DNA of 53,139 nt from an uncultured Rhodospirillales bacterium (lineage in GTDB: Bacteria; Pseudomonadota; Alphaproteobacteria; Rhodospirillales; JABHCV01): assembly GCA_938092065.1 (NCBI GenBank), contig CALKND010000015.1, positions 1 through 53,139 on the forward strand. Reading direction: 5' to 3'. Made by a program: the position numbers and the translations under genes. The stretch's first letter is position 1, and the number at the start of each line of letters is the position of its first letter. Shown piece by piece: positions 33,761 to 42,303 of this stretch. The notes below the pieces were generated by a model, which saw nothing but the letters and a program-made list of their open reading frames with translations, made no database searches and was not told the origin of the DNA.

Positions 33761-34495
33761 ATGATAGAGGCGAAAAACTTAACAAAAAATTTTGGGCCGC
33801 TGACAGCGGTAGATAACATTTCGTTCTCTATCGCCGCTGGAGAAGTTGTTGGTTTCCTGGGGCCTAATGGTGCTGGTAAGTCGACTACTATGCGGTTGCT
33901 GACTGGTTTTTTAGATGCTGATGGAGGTTCAGCCAGTATATGTAGCCATGATATGGCTACCGCCCGGAGAGAAGGCCAGTATTGTTTTGGTTATCTTCCT
34001 GAAGCTGCGGGAGGTTACCCCAACCTTACAGTGAGGGAATTCCTTGTTTATTGTGGGGAAAGCAGGCAACTATTCGGGGAGGAATTTAGGGTTGCCATCA
34101 ACAAAGTTTGTTCGATGATTGACCTTGAGAGCGCTCTCGATAAACCTATGAAAACTCTTTCAAAGGGCTGGCGCCAACGCGCTTGGCTGGCTCAGGCAAT
34201 CCTACATGATCCTCCTGTTCTTATATTGGATGAACCAACCGACGGACTCGATCCCATTCAAAAAGAACAAGTTCGCACCTTGATTCATTCAATCGCCCCT
34301 AGGAAGGCAATTATTCTTTCGACCCATATTCTTGAGGAAGCTGAAGTGATTTGCACTCGCGCTATAATCATTGCAAACGGAAGGGTAGTTGCCGATGACA
34401 CTCCCCGAAACTTAGCTGATGACAAAGGGAGAATGGCTCACGCGTTCCACCGGCTTGCAGCAAACCCACTGCCTGATATGGCAAAGTTAACATGA
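33761..34495 (+). CDS. ABC exporter ATPase (GldA/CcmA-like)
   Basis: The product has 244 residues. Walker A GPNGAGKS, a Q-loop region CFGYLPEAAGGYPNLTV, signature LSKGWRQR, Walker B VLILDEPTDGLDP and H-loop LSTHILEEAE are seen. It is an ABC-2-type export ATPase, similar to those of gliding-motility GldA and bacitracin or Na+ exporters. Its stop overlaps the next gene start (ATGA at 34492), so it energises the fused permease. Confidence 0.88.
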   Translation: MIEAKNLTKNFGPLTAVDNISFSIAAGEVVGFLGPNGAGKSTTMRLLTGFLDADGGSASICSHDMATARREGQYCFGYLPEAAGGYPNLTVREFLVYCGESRQLFGEEFRVAINKVCSMIDLESALDKPMKTLSKGWRQRAWLAQAILHDPPVLILDEPTDGLDPIQKEQVRTLIHSIAPRKAIILSTHILEEAEVICTRAIIIANGRVVADDTPRNLADDKGRMAHAFHRLAANPLPDMAKLT

Positions 34496-37098
34496 TTGGG
34501 TCAGTAGAAGTAGAAGTTAAAGGCATTAGGTCAAAGCCTTTTGAAGGTATAGGGGCAGTGTTTCGTCATGAGCTTAGGTTGTTGCTGTTTGCTCCCCTAA
34601 GCTACCTTTTCCAGATCGTTTTTTTAATTGTATTGGCAGCTTGTATTTTTTTAATTGCCGATTTTTATAATACAGATGAAGCTTCTGTGCAGACAATGCT
34701 CACATTTCTTCCTTGGGTATCGTTGATTTTAGTACCTGCACTTGCAATGAGGTCCTGGCTTGATGAGCACAGTGACCGAAGCGTCGAGTTAATGCTAACG
34801 CTTCCGGTCAGCTTAGGCGCAGTAGTGACCGGCAAGTTCCTCGCTGGGTATGCAATTCTACTTGTAACACTGATGTTTACACTACCCATGGTTGGGACAG
34901 TATACCACTTGGGAAACCCTGATACTGGCGTGCTGTTTGCTAGCTACCTTGCATCAGCTTTGATGCTAGCTGTTTACTATGCAATTTCACTTTTTGCTGC
35001 TTCTTTGTCTCGCGATCAGGTTGGCGCCTTTGTTATCAGCTTAGCTTTTCTTTTTATTCTGATGCTGCTTGGTTGGGATGTTTTTGGACGTTTACTGCAA
35101 GGTACGATACCGGTTGCTGTCGCCGATGTGTTGGCTTTTTACAGCCCAAATACTTGGTTAATACGGCTATCACGGGGTTTAATTGATTTTCCCAGCATAT
35201 TTTACTCTATATCTGTATCTCTAGCTGCGCTAGCTGCTGCCGGAATTATAATTCGTCAGCGTTATCGTGGAGTTGTAACTGTTACTGCTTCAGGTGGAGT
35301 ATGGGGTAAGATCGTTGGTGGCCTCATAGTGCTTGGATTACTGATACCACTATCTACTCGTGTACCAGTTGGACTTGATTTAACTGCTGAACAAGAATTT
35401 ACTCTTCACGAGGGAACTATAGAAGTTCTAGAAAAGTTACCACCTGGCACCACAATCACTTTTTATTGGAGTGCGCTTGAAGCTAGCGTGCCACCTCAGA
35501 TTAAGTCTCATGTGCGTCGAATTAGAGACCTTCTAGATACTTTGGTTTCTCGTTCCGGTGATCGACTAACTGTGCAAACTATTGACCCACAACCAGATAC
35601 TGACGAGGAATTAAAAGCCTTAGCATCTGGTATCAAACGTATACCAATGTCGTCAGGAGATTATTTTTTTCTTGGAATGACTTTCCAATATGAAGGACGA
35701 CGAAGTAATATACCCTACTTGGATATACGTCGAGACAGACTCTTAGAATATGATATCGCCTTGGGGTTAAATGGTTTAACCCACACCAAGGTTCCTTCAG
35801 TGGCAATTCTGAGTCCACTTCTCCCTCCAACGGCAGCGACTGGTAACCGGGAGGGAATGTCGTTCATGGCCGAACTTAGACGTGCCTATGACCTAGCCGT
35901 CATTCCTCATTTCAACGATAAACTTCCGACTTCCTTGGATGTCTTAGTGTTGATCGATGCGACTATTCTTAAGGAGAAAATGCTTTACGCCATCGACCAG
36001 TTTGTCATGAGGGGGGGCAGGCTCATAGTAATGATGGATCCCTATCTTCGCTTTAGCAGATCCAGCAATGTCATCAATCCATCTCCATCGTTGGAGATTA
36101 ATGATATATCTGATGTCCTACAGAAGTATGGGGTTAAATACTTGGGGAAAGCTGTTGTTGGTGATGCGCAATTTGCTTCCGTGGTCTCCGATCAACAACA
36201 AGGCCGGATGAGTTTCCCATATTGGATGCGGGTTACCAAGCAAGGGCTATCACAATCTCATCCCGCGACGGCGGACTTAAATGAGGTCTTCATGGTCGAA
36301 CCGGGAGCCTTGGAACTGTTTGAAGGAGTAAACGCCAAGGCACTAATAACGACAACGGAAAATAGTGGCGCCTCGGCGCGAAAAGACTTTTCTAATAAAA
36401 CCCCACGTGAGTTGGCTCAGGCATTCAAAACCGACAAAGACCGCCGCACTCTAGCGGCAGTGCTCAATGGACCCTACAACAGTGCATTCTCCTCGCCACC
36501 TGAAGACGCCCTTCAAGACCAACATCTTAAGAAGACAAATGGCTTAGCTGGGCCCATTTTTGTAATAGCTGATGTCGACTGGTTATTTGATCCATTTTCC
36601 TTGCAAAAATCAACCGTCGGAGGTCAAGTGGTCGTGAGGCCTCTGAATGACAATCTGGCTTTCATGCTTAATATTATTGAATACGCTAGTGGAGAGCAGG
36701 CGCTGATTGCTATTCGTTCACGGGGCAAACTCAAACGTCCGTTCACTCGCGTCGCAAAACTCTTTCAGACTGCTGAACTCGAATTTCAGGAACGTGAGTC
36801 AGAGTTGGGCCAGAAGGTCGCAGAAATTGAGAGTAGAATTGCACAATATCTTGAAGATGCCAATGTGAGTGGTAATGGAACTTCATTAGAAAGGAATAAA
36901 AAAGAATTAGAAAAGTTTCGTTTAGAACTGTTACCGGCTCGAAAAGAGCTTCGTTCCGTGCGTCGAAAAATTCGTAACGAGGTCGACCTACTTGGTCGTC
37001 GTTTAACTTTTATTAATATTTTAGCGGGCCCGGTGCTTGTTGGTGTGTGGTACTTCGGAGTGACAGCATGGCGTAGACGCATACGCTACATTAACTAA
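34492..37098 (+). CDS. Fused ABC-2 permease and GldG-like protein
   Basis: The product has 868 residues. The first about 260 residues form six helices of an ABC-2 permease (FRHELRLLLFAPLSYLFQ, VSLILVPALAMRSWLDEHSDRS). Then comes a GldG-type periplasmic part with VLEKLPPGTTITFYWS, a DTLVSRSGDRLTVQTIDPQPDT repeat of that family, and MRGGRLIVMMDPYLR. A C-terminal coiled coil (LEFQERESELGQKVAEIESRI...) and one helix follow. In Flavobacteria GldF and GldG are separate; here they are fused. Role is unknown; export or envelope organisation is possible. Confidence 0.85.
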   Translation: MIGSVEVEVKGIRSKPFEGIGAVFRHELRLLLFAPLSYLFQIVFLIVLAACIFLIADFYNTDEASVQTMLTFLPWVSLILVPALAMRSWLDEHSDRSVELMLTLPVSLGAVVTGKFLAGYAILLVTLMFTLPMVGTVYHLGNPDTGVLFASYLASALMLAVYYAISLFAASLSRDQVGAFVISLAFLFILMLLGWDVFGRLLQGTIPVAVADVLAFYSPNTWLIRLSRGLIDFPSIFYSISVSLAALAAAGIIIRQRYRGVVTVTASGGVWGKIVGGLIVLGLLIPLSTRVPVGLDLTAEQEFTLHEGTIEVLEKLPPGTTITFYWSALEASVPPQIKSHVRRIRDLLDTLVSRSGDRLTVQTIDPQPDTDEELKALASGIKRIPMSSGDYFFLGMTFQYEGRRSNIPYLDIRRDRLLEYDIALGLNGLTHTKVPSVAILSPLLPPTAATGNREGMSFMAELRRAYDLAVIPHFNDKLPTSLDVLVLIDATILKEKMLYAIDQFVMRGGRLIVMMDPYLRFSRSSNVINPSPSLEINDISDVLQKYGVKYLGKAVVGDAQFASVVSDQQQGRMSFPYWMRVTKQGLSQSHPATADLNEVFMVEPGALELFEGVNAKALITTTENSGASARKDFSNKTPRELAQAFKTDKDRRTLAAVLNGPYNSAFSSPPEDALQDQHLKKTNGLAGPIFVIADVDWLFDPFSLQKSTVGGQVVVRPLNDNLAFMLNIIEYASGEQALIAIRSRGKLKRPFTRVAKLFQTAELEFQERESELGQKVAEIESRIAQYLEDANVSGNGTSLERNKKELEKFRLELLPARKELRSVRRKIRNEVDLLGRRLTFINILAGPVLVGVWYFGVTAWRRRIRYIN

Positions 37099-37136
37099 GA
37101 GGAAGACAGGCTGCAACTAAGAGGAAGACAGGCTGC
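37093..37136. repeat. 22-bp perfect tandem duplication
   Basis: AACTAAGAGGAAGACAGGCTGC occurs twice in succession, 37093-37114 and 37115-37136. The first copy covers the last codon and stop of the GldG-like gene. It looks like a recent slippage event. Confidence 0.9.
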
Positions 37137-37377
37137 TAAGAAAATCCTGCTGTAACCCTGCTCCATGAAATTGTTTCTTAGCGTATCTTTATGCTTGAAA
37201 GGGTCCAACCTCCTAAAGAATGATCTAGGTGCACTTTTTTAGCGGTCGCTAAATCAATGCAATCATCTTGTATTTCCTGGCGGTTAATTCTTATAAGATG
37301 ACTGCTGATAACTTTGGCTCGGCTTTTTATAACTATTTACTGTTTTTGGCCAAGAGCCGTAAGAGGGGAAAAACCTT

Positions 37378-38139
37378 ATGGAACCATTATCTCTCGCACT
37401 TATTGGTTTTTTAAGCATCTTCGTTGGCATCCTAATTGGTGGGATTGGCATCGGTGGAATTTTACTTGTCCCGATGTTGACTTTTATTTTTGGGATGGGC
37501 GTCCACGAAGCAATCGGTGCAGCCATGTTTAGCTATATATTTAGCGGCCTTGTAGGAGCTGTTTTGTATGCCCGTGAGAGTTCAATACGTTGGAGTATGG
37601 CTTTCTGGCTTTTCGCAGGTGCAATCCCGGCGGCCTTTGCTGGTGCCTTTTTATCGTCGATAATACCTTCCTGGGGATTGGAATTTTTTATCGCACTGCT
37701 GATCATTTTCGCTGGAATTAATGCAGTTATATCTCAAGGAAACGCTGAAACTATGGAACGTAACCTGAAAAGAACGTCTTTGGTCGGGATCGGGACCATT
37801 ACTGGTGTAGGATCAGCGCTTAGCGGTACAGGAGGGCCGTTAGTCTTGGTGCCAGTTTTGGTTTGGCTGAAGGTGCCAGTATTGACTGCCGTGGGTTTAA
37901 GCCAGGCTGTTCAACTGCCAATAGCTTCCTTAGCGACTGCAGGAAATCTCATATATGGATCTGTGAACATGATCGTCGGTGTTACTCTTGCAATTGCACT
38001 TATGATCGGTGCCACAATTGGAGCGCGAATTGCTCACTCTATTTCAAGAAATACGCTTAAGAACATAGTTGCTTGGGTTCTCGTACTTGTTGGTGTTTTT
38101 ATGGTTGTCCGGTTGGCCCAGAATTGGCCTGGGGTGTAA
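37378..38139 (+). CDS. TauE/SafE-family sulfite/organosulfur exporter
   Basis: The product has 253 residues and seven to eight helices. The family repeats are GIGGIGIGGILLVPMLTFIFGMG in the first half and GVGSALSGTGGPLVLVPVLVW in the second. TauE/SafE proteins export sulfite, sulfoacetate or related anions. It lies between the sulfonate-type importer region and the msm genes, consistent with removing sulfite from sulfonate breakdown. Confidence 0.85.
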   Translation: MEPLSLALIGFLSIFVGILIGGIGIGGILLVPMLTFIFGMGVHEAIGAAMFSYIFSGLVGAVLYARESSIRWSMAFWLFAGAIPAAFAGAFLSSIIPSWGLEFFIALLIIFAGINAVISQGNAETMERNLKRTSLVGIGTITGVGSALSGTGGPLVLVPVLVWLKVPVLTAVGLSQAVQLPIASLATAGNLIYGSVNMIVGVTLAIALMIGATIGARIAHSISRNTLKNIVAWVLVLVGVFMVVRLAQNWPGV

Positions 38140-38326
38140 TATTAGTTAAGTAAAAACTGTTATCTATTTTGGTTCATCTATCAATAACTTAGGGCTTGTT
38201 CCTTAGGCGGGTTGGTATTAAAAACAGTTAGGCTTTCATAATAAATTTTATTTTCTACATGCGGGTAGGTGTGGAAATATGATAGTCATAAAAAAATATT
38301 TTTTTATCTCAAGGAAGGACATAAAT

Positions 38327-39235
38327 ATGGCAGATGCGCCTAAGAAACGAAAAAAAGTGACTACACGGACACTCGCAAAAAAAATGGCTGAGGGTGAACA
38401 AATAGTTGAAATGGCTATCTATGATTATCGTAGTGCCGTCATTGCCGACCGTGAGGATATCGATATCCTGTGCGTTTCTGATACTGGTGGTATGATCCTC
38501 TTTGGACACCAAAGCACAGTCACGGTTTCCTTTGATGAAGTGATGATGATGGCCAAAGCTATCGATCGCGGCAGCCAATACGGAATGCGTATGGTAGACA
38601 TGCCTTACTGGAGCTATCACGTGTCACCAGAACAAGCCGTTGAAAACGCTGGACGTTTCGTTCATGAGGCTAATTCCGAAGTGATGAAGTGTGAGGGTAA
38701 TGTTGAGCACGCTCGTAACATCGAAGCTATTGTCAAGGCAGGTATTCCTGTACAGGGACATGTTGGTGTCTGCCCAATGCGTTTGGCGCAAATGGGTGGG
38801 TTCTTCCTACAAGGCAAGACTGCGGAGAGCGCCATGTCTGTGATTGAAGATGCACATGCTTTCGTTGATGCTGGTTGTTTTTCTATTCTTTGCGAGGTCA
38901 CAGCTCAAGAGGTGACACAATACCTGGCTGAAACCCTACCGGTTCCGGTAATTAGTCTTGGAGCTGGCAGTGGAGCTGATGGTGTACATATCATTACGTC
39001 TGACTTGTTCCATCTATGGGAAGAGCATGTCCCTAAGCACTCTAAGACCTATACTGACCTGATTCCTATTATGGAGGACGTCTTCACCAGTTATCGCGAT
39101 GAAGTTCGTGATGGTATTTACCCTGGTCCAGAACACACTGGTTTTATGGCTGACGGCGAACTCGAAAAATTTGCAAAGAAAATGAATTGGGACAGCAAAC
39201 TTGAAGAGCTAGAAAAGAAAAAAAGCGGTAGTTAA
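38327..39235 (+). CDS. PanB-like hydroxymethyltransferase paralogue
   Basis: The product has 302 residues, somewhat longer than PanB. The TIM-barrel catalytic set is recognisable: LCVSDTGG (Asp52), RMVDMPYWSY (Asp91), VMKCEGN (Lys121), PVQGHVGVCP and SILCEVTAQE (Glu190), where E. coli PanB has D45, D84, K112 and E181. PanB transfers a hydroxymethyl group from methylene-tetrahydrofolate to 2-oxoisovalerate. The basic N-terminus (DAPKKRKKVTTRTLAKKM) and 'SLGAGSGADG' replace typical PanB sequence, so the acceptor may differ. ATG 38327 has AAGGAAGGA upstream; the frame is open back to 38279. It faces the msm genes. Confidence 0.82.
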   Translation: MADAPKKRKKVTTRTLAKKMAEGEQIVEMAIYDYRSAVIADREDIDILCVSDTGGMILFGHQSTVTVSFDEVMMMAKAIDRGSQYGMRMVDMPYWSYHVSPEQAVENAGRFVHEANSEVMKCEGNVEHARNIEAIVKAGIPVQGHVGVCPMRLAQMGGFFLQGKTAESAMSVIEDAHAFVDAGCFSILCEVTAQEVTQYLAETLPVPVISLGAGSGADGVHIITSDLFHLWEEHVPKHSKTYTDLIPIMEDVFTSYRDEVRDGIYPGPEHTGFMADGELEKFAKKMNWDSKLEELEKKKSGS

Positions 39236-39277
39236 AATAAAAATCGCTTAGCGACTTTCTTACAGTCGACATTTCCG

Positions 39278-39308
39278 GAGGCGTCCTTAGTCAGGCGCCT
39301 CTTTTTTT
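39278..39308 (+). terminator. Terminator after the PanB-like gene
   Basis: GAGGCG pairs with CGCCTC, extended inward by a T-G and a C-G pair, and is followed by T7. It separates the convergent PanB-like and msmC genes. Confidence 0.75.
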
Positions 39309-39430
39309 GTTTTCGCTTATTGAAATTATTTTTTAAGCACACTTGTTACTAGCTATGTGGATTAGTAGATTTAAAAATCCACTATAGAGCTCAACGTCGC
39401 ACAATTTTTTAACGTAAACCTAGAAAAAAA

Positions 39431-39799
39431 CTAATCGAAGAAATCATCGTCGTCGTCATCATCTTCTTTGCCGTATTCATATAAAAGCTCTGCTTCAATA
39501 TTAGCCATTACATCGCCGTCTTCACACTTTGTCTCATAGCTGAGTAAATCTCTCTCAGCTAAGCCCTGCATTTGACCAGTAAGCACATCCCATCCCCAAA
39601 GGTGCTTAGAGCAAGTTAACGTTTGACCCTCTATTATTGCCGTTTCATCAAGAGATTCTTCCATATGCGGGCACATTGGTGGGTACACTCTAAATTCTTC
39701 TCCACTCTTTACAACAATGACATTAAAATCATCGACTGCAAATTTCTTAACTGTATTTTCAGGTACATCAGAAGATGCACAAATTCGTTTCCAACTCAT
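39431..39799 (-). CDS. msmC: Rieske ferredoxin of methanesulfonate monooxygenase
   Basis: The product has 122 residues. The Rieske ligands are CPH (Cys43, His45) and CSKH (Cys63, His66), with 17 residues between. It should pass electrons from a reductase to the MsmA/MsmB hydroxylase. The C-terminus is a strongly acidic tail (EDDDDDDDFFD). Third gene after msmA and msmB on the minus strand. A ferredoxin for another Rieske oxygenase would look alike; identity rests on the MsmA neighbour. Confidence 0.82.
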   Translation of the reverse strand: MSWKRICASSDVPENTVKKFAVDDFNVIVVKSGEEFRVYPPMCPHMEESLDETAIIEGQTLTCSKHLWGWDVLTGQMQGLAERDLLSYETKCEDGDVMANIEAELLYEYGKEDDDDDDDFFD

Positions 39800-39951
39800 T
39801 TATTTTATCCATTGTGTTTTTATGGAACTAGAAGCTGACTAGCTTGTTTGTCTTTAAAAAATTTTTATAAAAAATAGTTAAATAATAAAACTAAAACGGC
39901 TTTTTGGCTTTTATTAAAATTGATAGATTTTTCGTAAGTAATATCAGTGCA

Positions 39952-40449
39952 CTAGATTAAAAGATGTGTTCCTTTATCTAGTCTTCTAGTATCAAGTCTT
40001 ACTTCTCGTTCGATTATAGAGGCATTGTCGCCACTAATTTTGAACTTGTCAAAATACCTTCCGACAAGGAACAATCTTGTTTCACCTGAGTCTATGTGCG
40101 AATTAATACCATCATGCATGTTCATGTATACAGCCAGTGACGTTACTGCTGTTGCTGTTTTTTTATCATCACTAACATCAACTGTGTAAATAGAAGCGTG
40201 CCTTCTTAACGGAGAATGGTCAGAGTTAAGCTTTGGGAGCATCTCAGTCAAAGATCCAAGTTCTTTTTTATTGTGAGAGAGATATATCATATGCTTACGT
40301 ATTTCTGGGCTGTATGCTTTTATACTATACAACATTGATTTATCACAAAGATTAAGGAATTCTTCCCAATTACCTTCGTCTAAATAAAGACAAGCTCGAT
40401 AGACAGTATCAGTCACTGCAGCAACAACTGCTGCTTTCTTAGCATCCAT
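39952..40449 (-). CDS. msmB: Methanesulfonate monooxygenase small subunit
   Basis: The product has 165 residues of the SnoaL/NTF2-like fold used by ring-hydroxylating oxygenase beta subunits (YRACLYLDEGNWEEFLNLCDKSMLYSIKAYSPEIRK near the start, HSPLRRHASIYTVDVSD in the middle, LFLVGRYFDKFKI late). It assembles with MsmA in the hydroxylase and has no catalytic iron itself. It begins 32 bases after msmA, with AGGAA upstream. Confidence 0.83.
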   Translation of the reverse strand: MDAKKAAVVAAVTDTVYRACLYLDEGNWEEFLNLCDKSMLYSIKAYSPEIRKHMIYLSHNKKELGSLTEMLPKLNSDHSPLRRHASIYTVDVSDDKKTATAVTSLAVYMNMHDGINSHIDSGETRLFLVGRYFDKFKISGDNASIIEREVRLDTRRLDKGTHLLI

Positions 40450-40480
40450 TTTAATTCCTAGATATCAACAGGCATTGCTT

Positions 40481-41731
40481 TTACTCAGCAGCCATACCTT
40501 TCAAGCTCTCATTTTGTTCATTCATTGGATCACTTGGATTTCTACCCATCCATTTTGACCATTCAGTATAGAAATGGCGCATACCAACTTCATCATGGAT
40601 GAGATTGTTTTCATGGCGACCGTGAAGTATCCGTCTTGGTTCTGATCCAGTCTGCATACTTGCACCTTGACCTGTAATGCCGAGGAGATCCTCATGAAGG
40701 TTACGACCAAATGGTCCCCAAATTGAATTGTGATGCTCAATCCGAGTTTGACGATCTTTTTCTGAGTCACTTTTTAGCCCCAAGCCACGAAATTCTATCA
40801 TTACTTGATTTGGCCCAAGTGGTGTCACTATGTCACAGCGCAAGGCTGACCCTCTTAGATTAAAATTCATGCCCGGGAACAAGTCTATCATATACCATTG
40901 ATTTGGCGGAAAACCAGGGAATGAAAGATCTTCTCTCGACTCGCCCAATTCAAATTCACCGTACTGGACTGTGAAGCTATTTACATTTACGTGACCATTC
41001 TTAAAACCTTTATTTGTTCTCGCAAAATACTCATCATTAAAACCAGTTACACGGTTATGATAGTGCATATAGTCGTGATAAAATTCACTGTTTGTGTCGT
41101 GCCACAACTTATAATTACTATCAATAATAGCTTTGTGATAGTGAAATACTTCCAAAGGTTCAGTATCAATGGCGGAGCGAATACACTCAAAAGCACCATC
41201 AGCCCAAGTTTCTAACTTTTGTTCAACTTTGTCATTGAGAGTAACCCAAATAAAGCCACCAAACCGAACCTCACAACGTAAGCGACGAAGCCCTACGTCT
41301 TCTTTAGTAAGTCGTTCTTGGTATCCTTCTTTAGCACGAGGTATGTCAACACAATTACCCTTCATGTCAAATTGCCAGGCGTGGAACATGCAGGTCATAT
41401 GTTTGGGATTACCTGAGGGTTGCCCTTCTATGAAATTTCCAGCTGTACGTCGCTCAAGTCTCATTCCTCGGTGAGGACAAACATTCAAAAAAGCTCGAAC
41501 TTCGTTATCTGGTCCTCTTACAACAATTATTGGCTCTTTAGCAATTGATGTTGTGCGGAAATCATAAGCCTCTGGAACTTCTGATTCATGGCAGACGGGT
41601 ATCCAAACTTGCTTGAATATTTTCTCCATCTCTTCATCAAAAATTGCCTGGTCTGAATATATCCGACTGTCTACGTAGTCGCCTTGCTCAAACGCTGGAA
41701 CTTTCCATTGCTTATGATTCTTTGCTGGCAT
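40481..41731 (-). CDS. msmA: Methanesulfonate monooxygenase large (Rieske/mononuclear iron) subunit
   Basis: The product has 416 residues. Rieske ligands are Cys85-Pro-His87 and Cys114-x2-His117. The gap between His87 and Cys114 is exactly 26 residues, where most ring-hydroxylating oxygenases have 15-17. This long gap is the known peculiarity of methanesulfonate monooxygenase. The mononuclear-iron region reads DTNSEFYHDYMHYH: Asp212-x3-Glu216-x2-His219-x5-His225, with the usual Glu and Asp exchanged. The enzyme would convert methanesulfonate to formaldehyde and sulfite. AGGAG precedes the start. No reductase gene (msmD) is visible nearby. Confidence 0.88.
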   Translation of the reverse strand: MPAKNHKQWKVPAFEQGDYVDSRIYSDQAIFDEEMEKIFKQVWIPVCHESEVPEAYDFRTTSIAKEPIIVVRGPDNEVRAFLNVCPHRGMRLERRTAGNFIEGQPSGNPKHMTCMFHAWQFDMKGNCVDIPRAKEGYQERLTKEDVGLRRLRCEVRFGGFIWVTLNDKVEQKLETWADGAFECIRSAIDTEPLEVFHYHKAIIDSNYKLWHDTNSEFYHDYMHYHNRVTGFNDEYFARTNKGFKNGHVNVNSFTVQYGEFELGESREDLSFPGFPPNQWYMIDLFPGMNFNLRGSALRCDIVTPLGPNQVMIEFRGLGLKSDSEKDRQTRIEHHNSIWGPFGRNLHEDLLGITGQGASMQTGSEPRRILHGRHENNLIHDEVGMRHFYTEWSKWMGRNPSDPMNEQNESLKGMAAE

Positions 41732-42303
41732 GTTCTCACTCCTAATCTAAATTCTTGTGATTCTAGCATCTCTTAATTGACCGGCATTAATTAAATGCAT
41801 TTTATCTAATGAAATTGATTAAACAATCAGAATGACCACCTAGTTAACAACTTTTCACAATGTGGAAAGTCTTTCTCTGAAAACTTTTAACAAAGTGATG
41901 ATACTCTGAAATAAATATTCATATTAATGAATACGAAGCCAATGTGAAAGCGGATCATATTTTCCTAAAATAGATAATGCCTAAAGCTGCTCATGCAATA
42001 TTCCATGATTAAAAATACATTTATTTTTAAAATATTTCAAATACTACGTGAAGAAATATAGAAAAAGTTGCTGATTGAGAGAACCCAAAAATTTATGATT
42101 TAGAGGTAATGAATTAAATTAAACTGTCTATTGAAATAAATACTCTCATAGGTTCAGACAGGGATGCGACTGTTTTTTTATGTGATGACGGGCAATGTTA
42201 GGACAGAGATTGTTGAAAGGCTGACAACATTAGTGCTGGCAGGCTAGGGGGGATGCTTAATAATACCTATTAAATATACATCTATTTTATTAAAAACTTG
42301 GTT
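41732..42303. other. AT-rich intergenic stretch upstream of msmA
   Basis: No gene was seen in about 570 bases. It should contain the msm promoter. CTGTCT (near 42125) and AGACAG (near 42158) form a short dyad of unknown meaning. Confidence 0.45.
41799..41826 (-). promoter_or_regulatory. Candidate sigma70-type promoter of the msm genes
   Basis: On the minus strand TTGTTT (41826-41821) and TAAAAT (41804-41799) are spaced by 16 bases, about 70 bases before the msmA start. Both hexamers are imperfect; many AT-rich alternatives exist. Confidence 0.3.

Noticed and set aside
40481-41731. Aromatic-ring dioxygenase alpha subunit as the identity of the Rieske oxygenase
   Set aside because: The 26-residue gap between Rieske ligand pairs and the sulfonate context fit methanesulfonate monooxygenase better; aromatic enzymes have 15-17.
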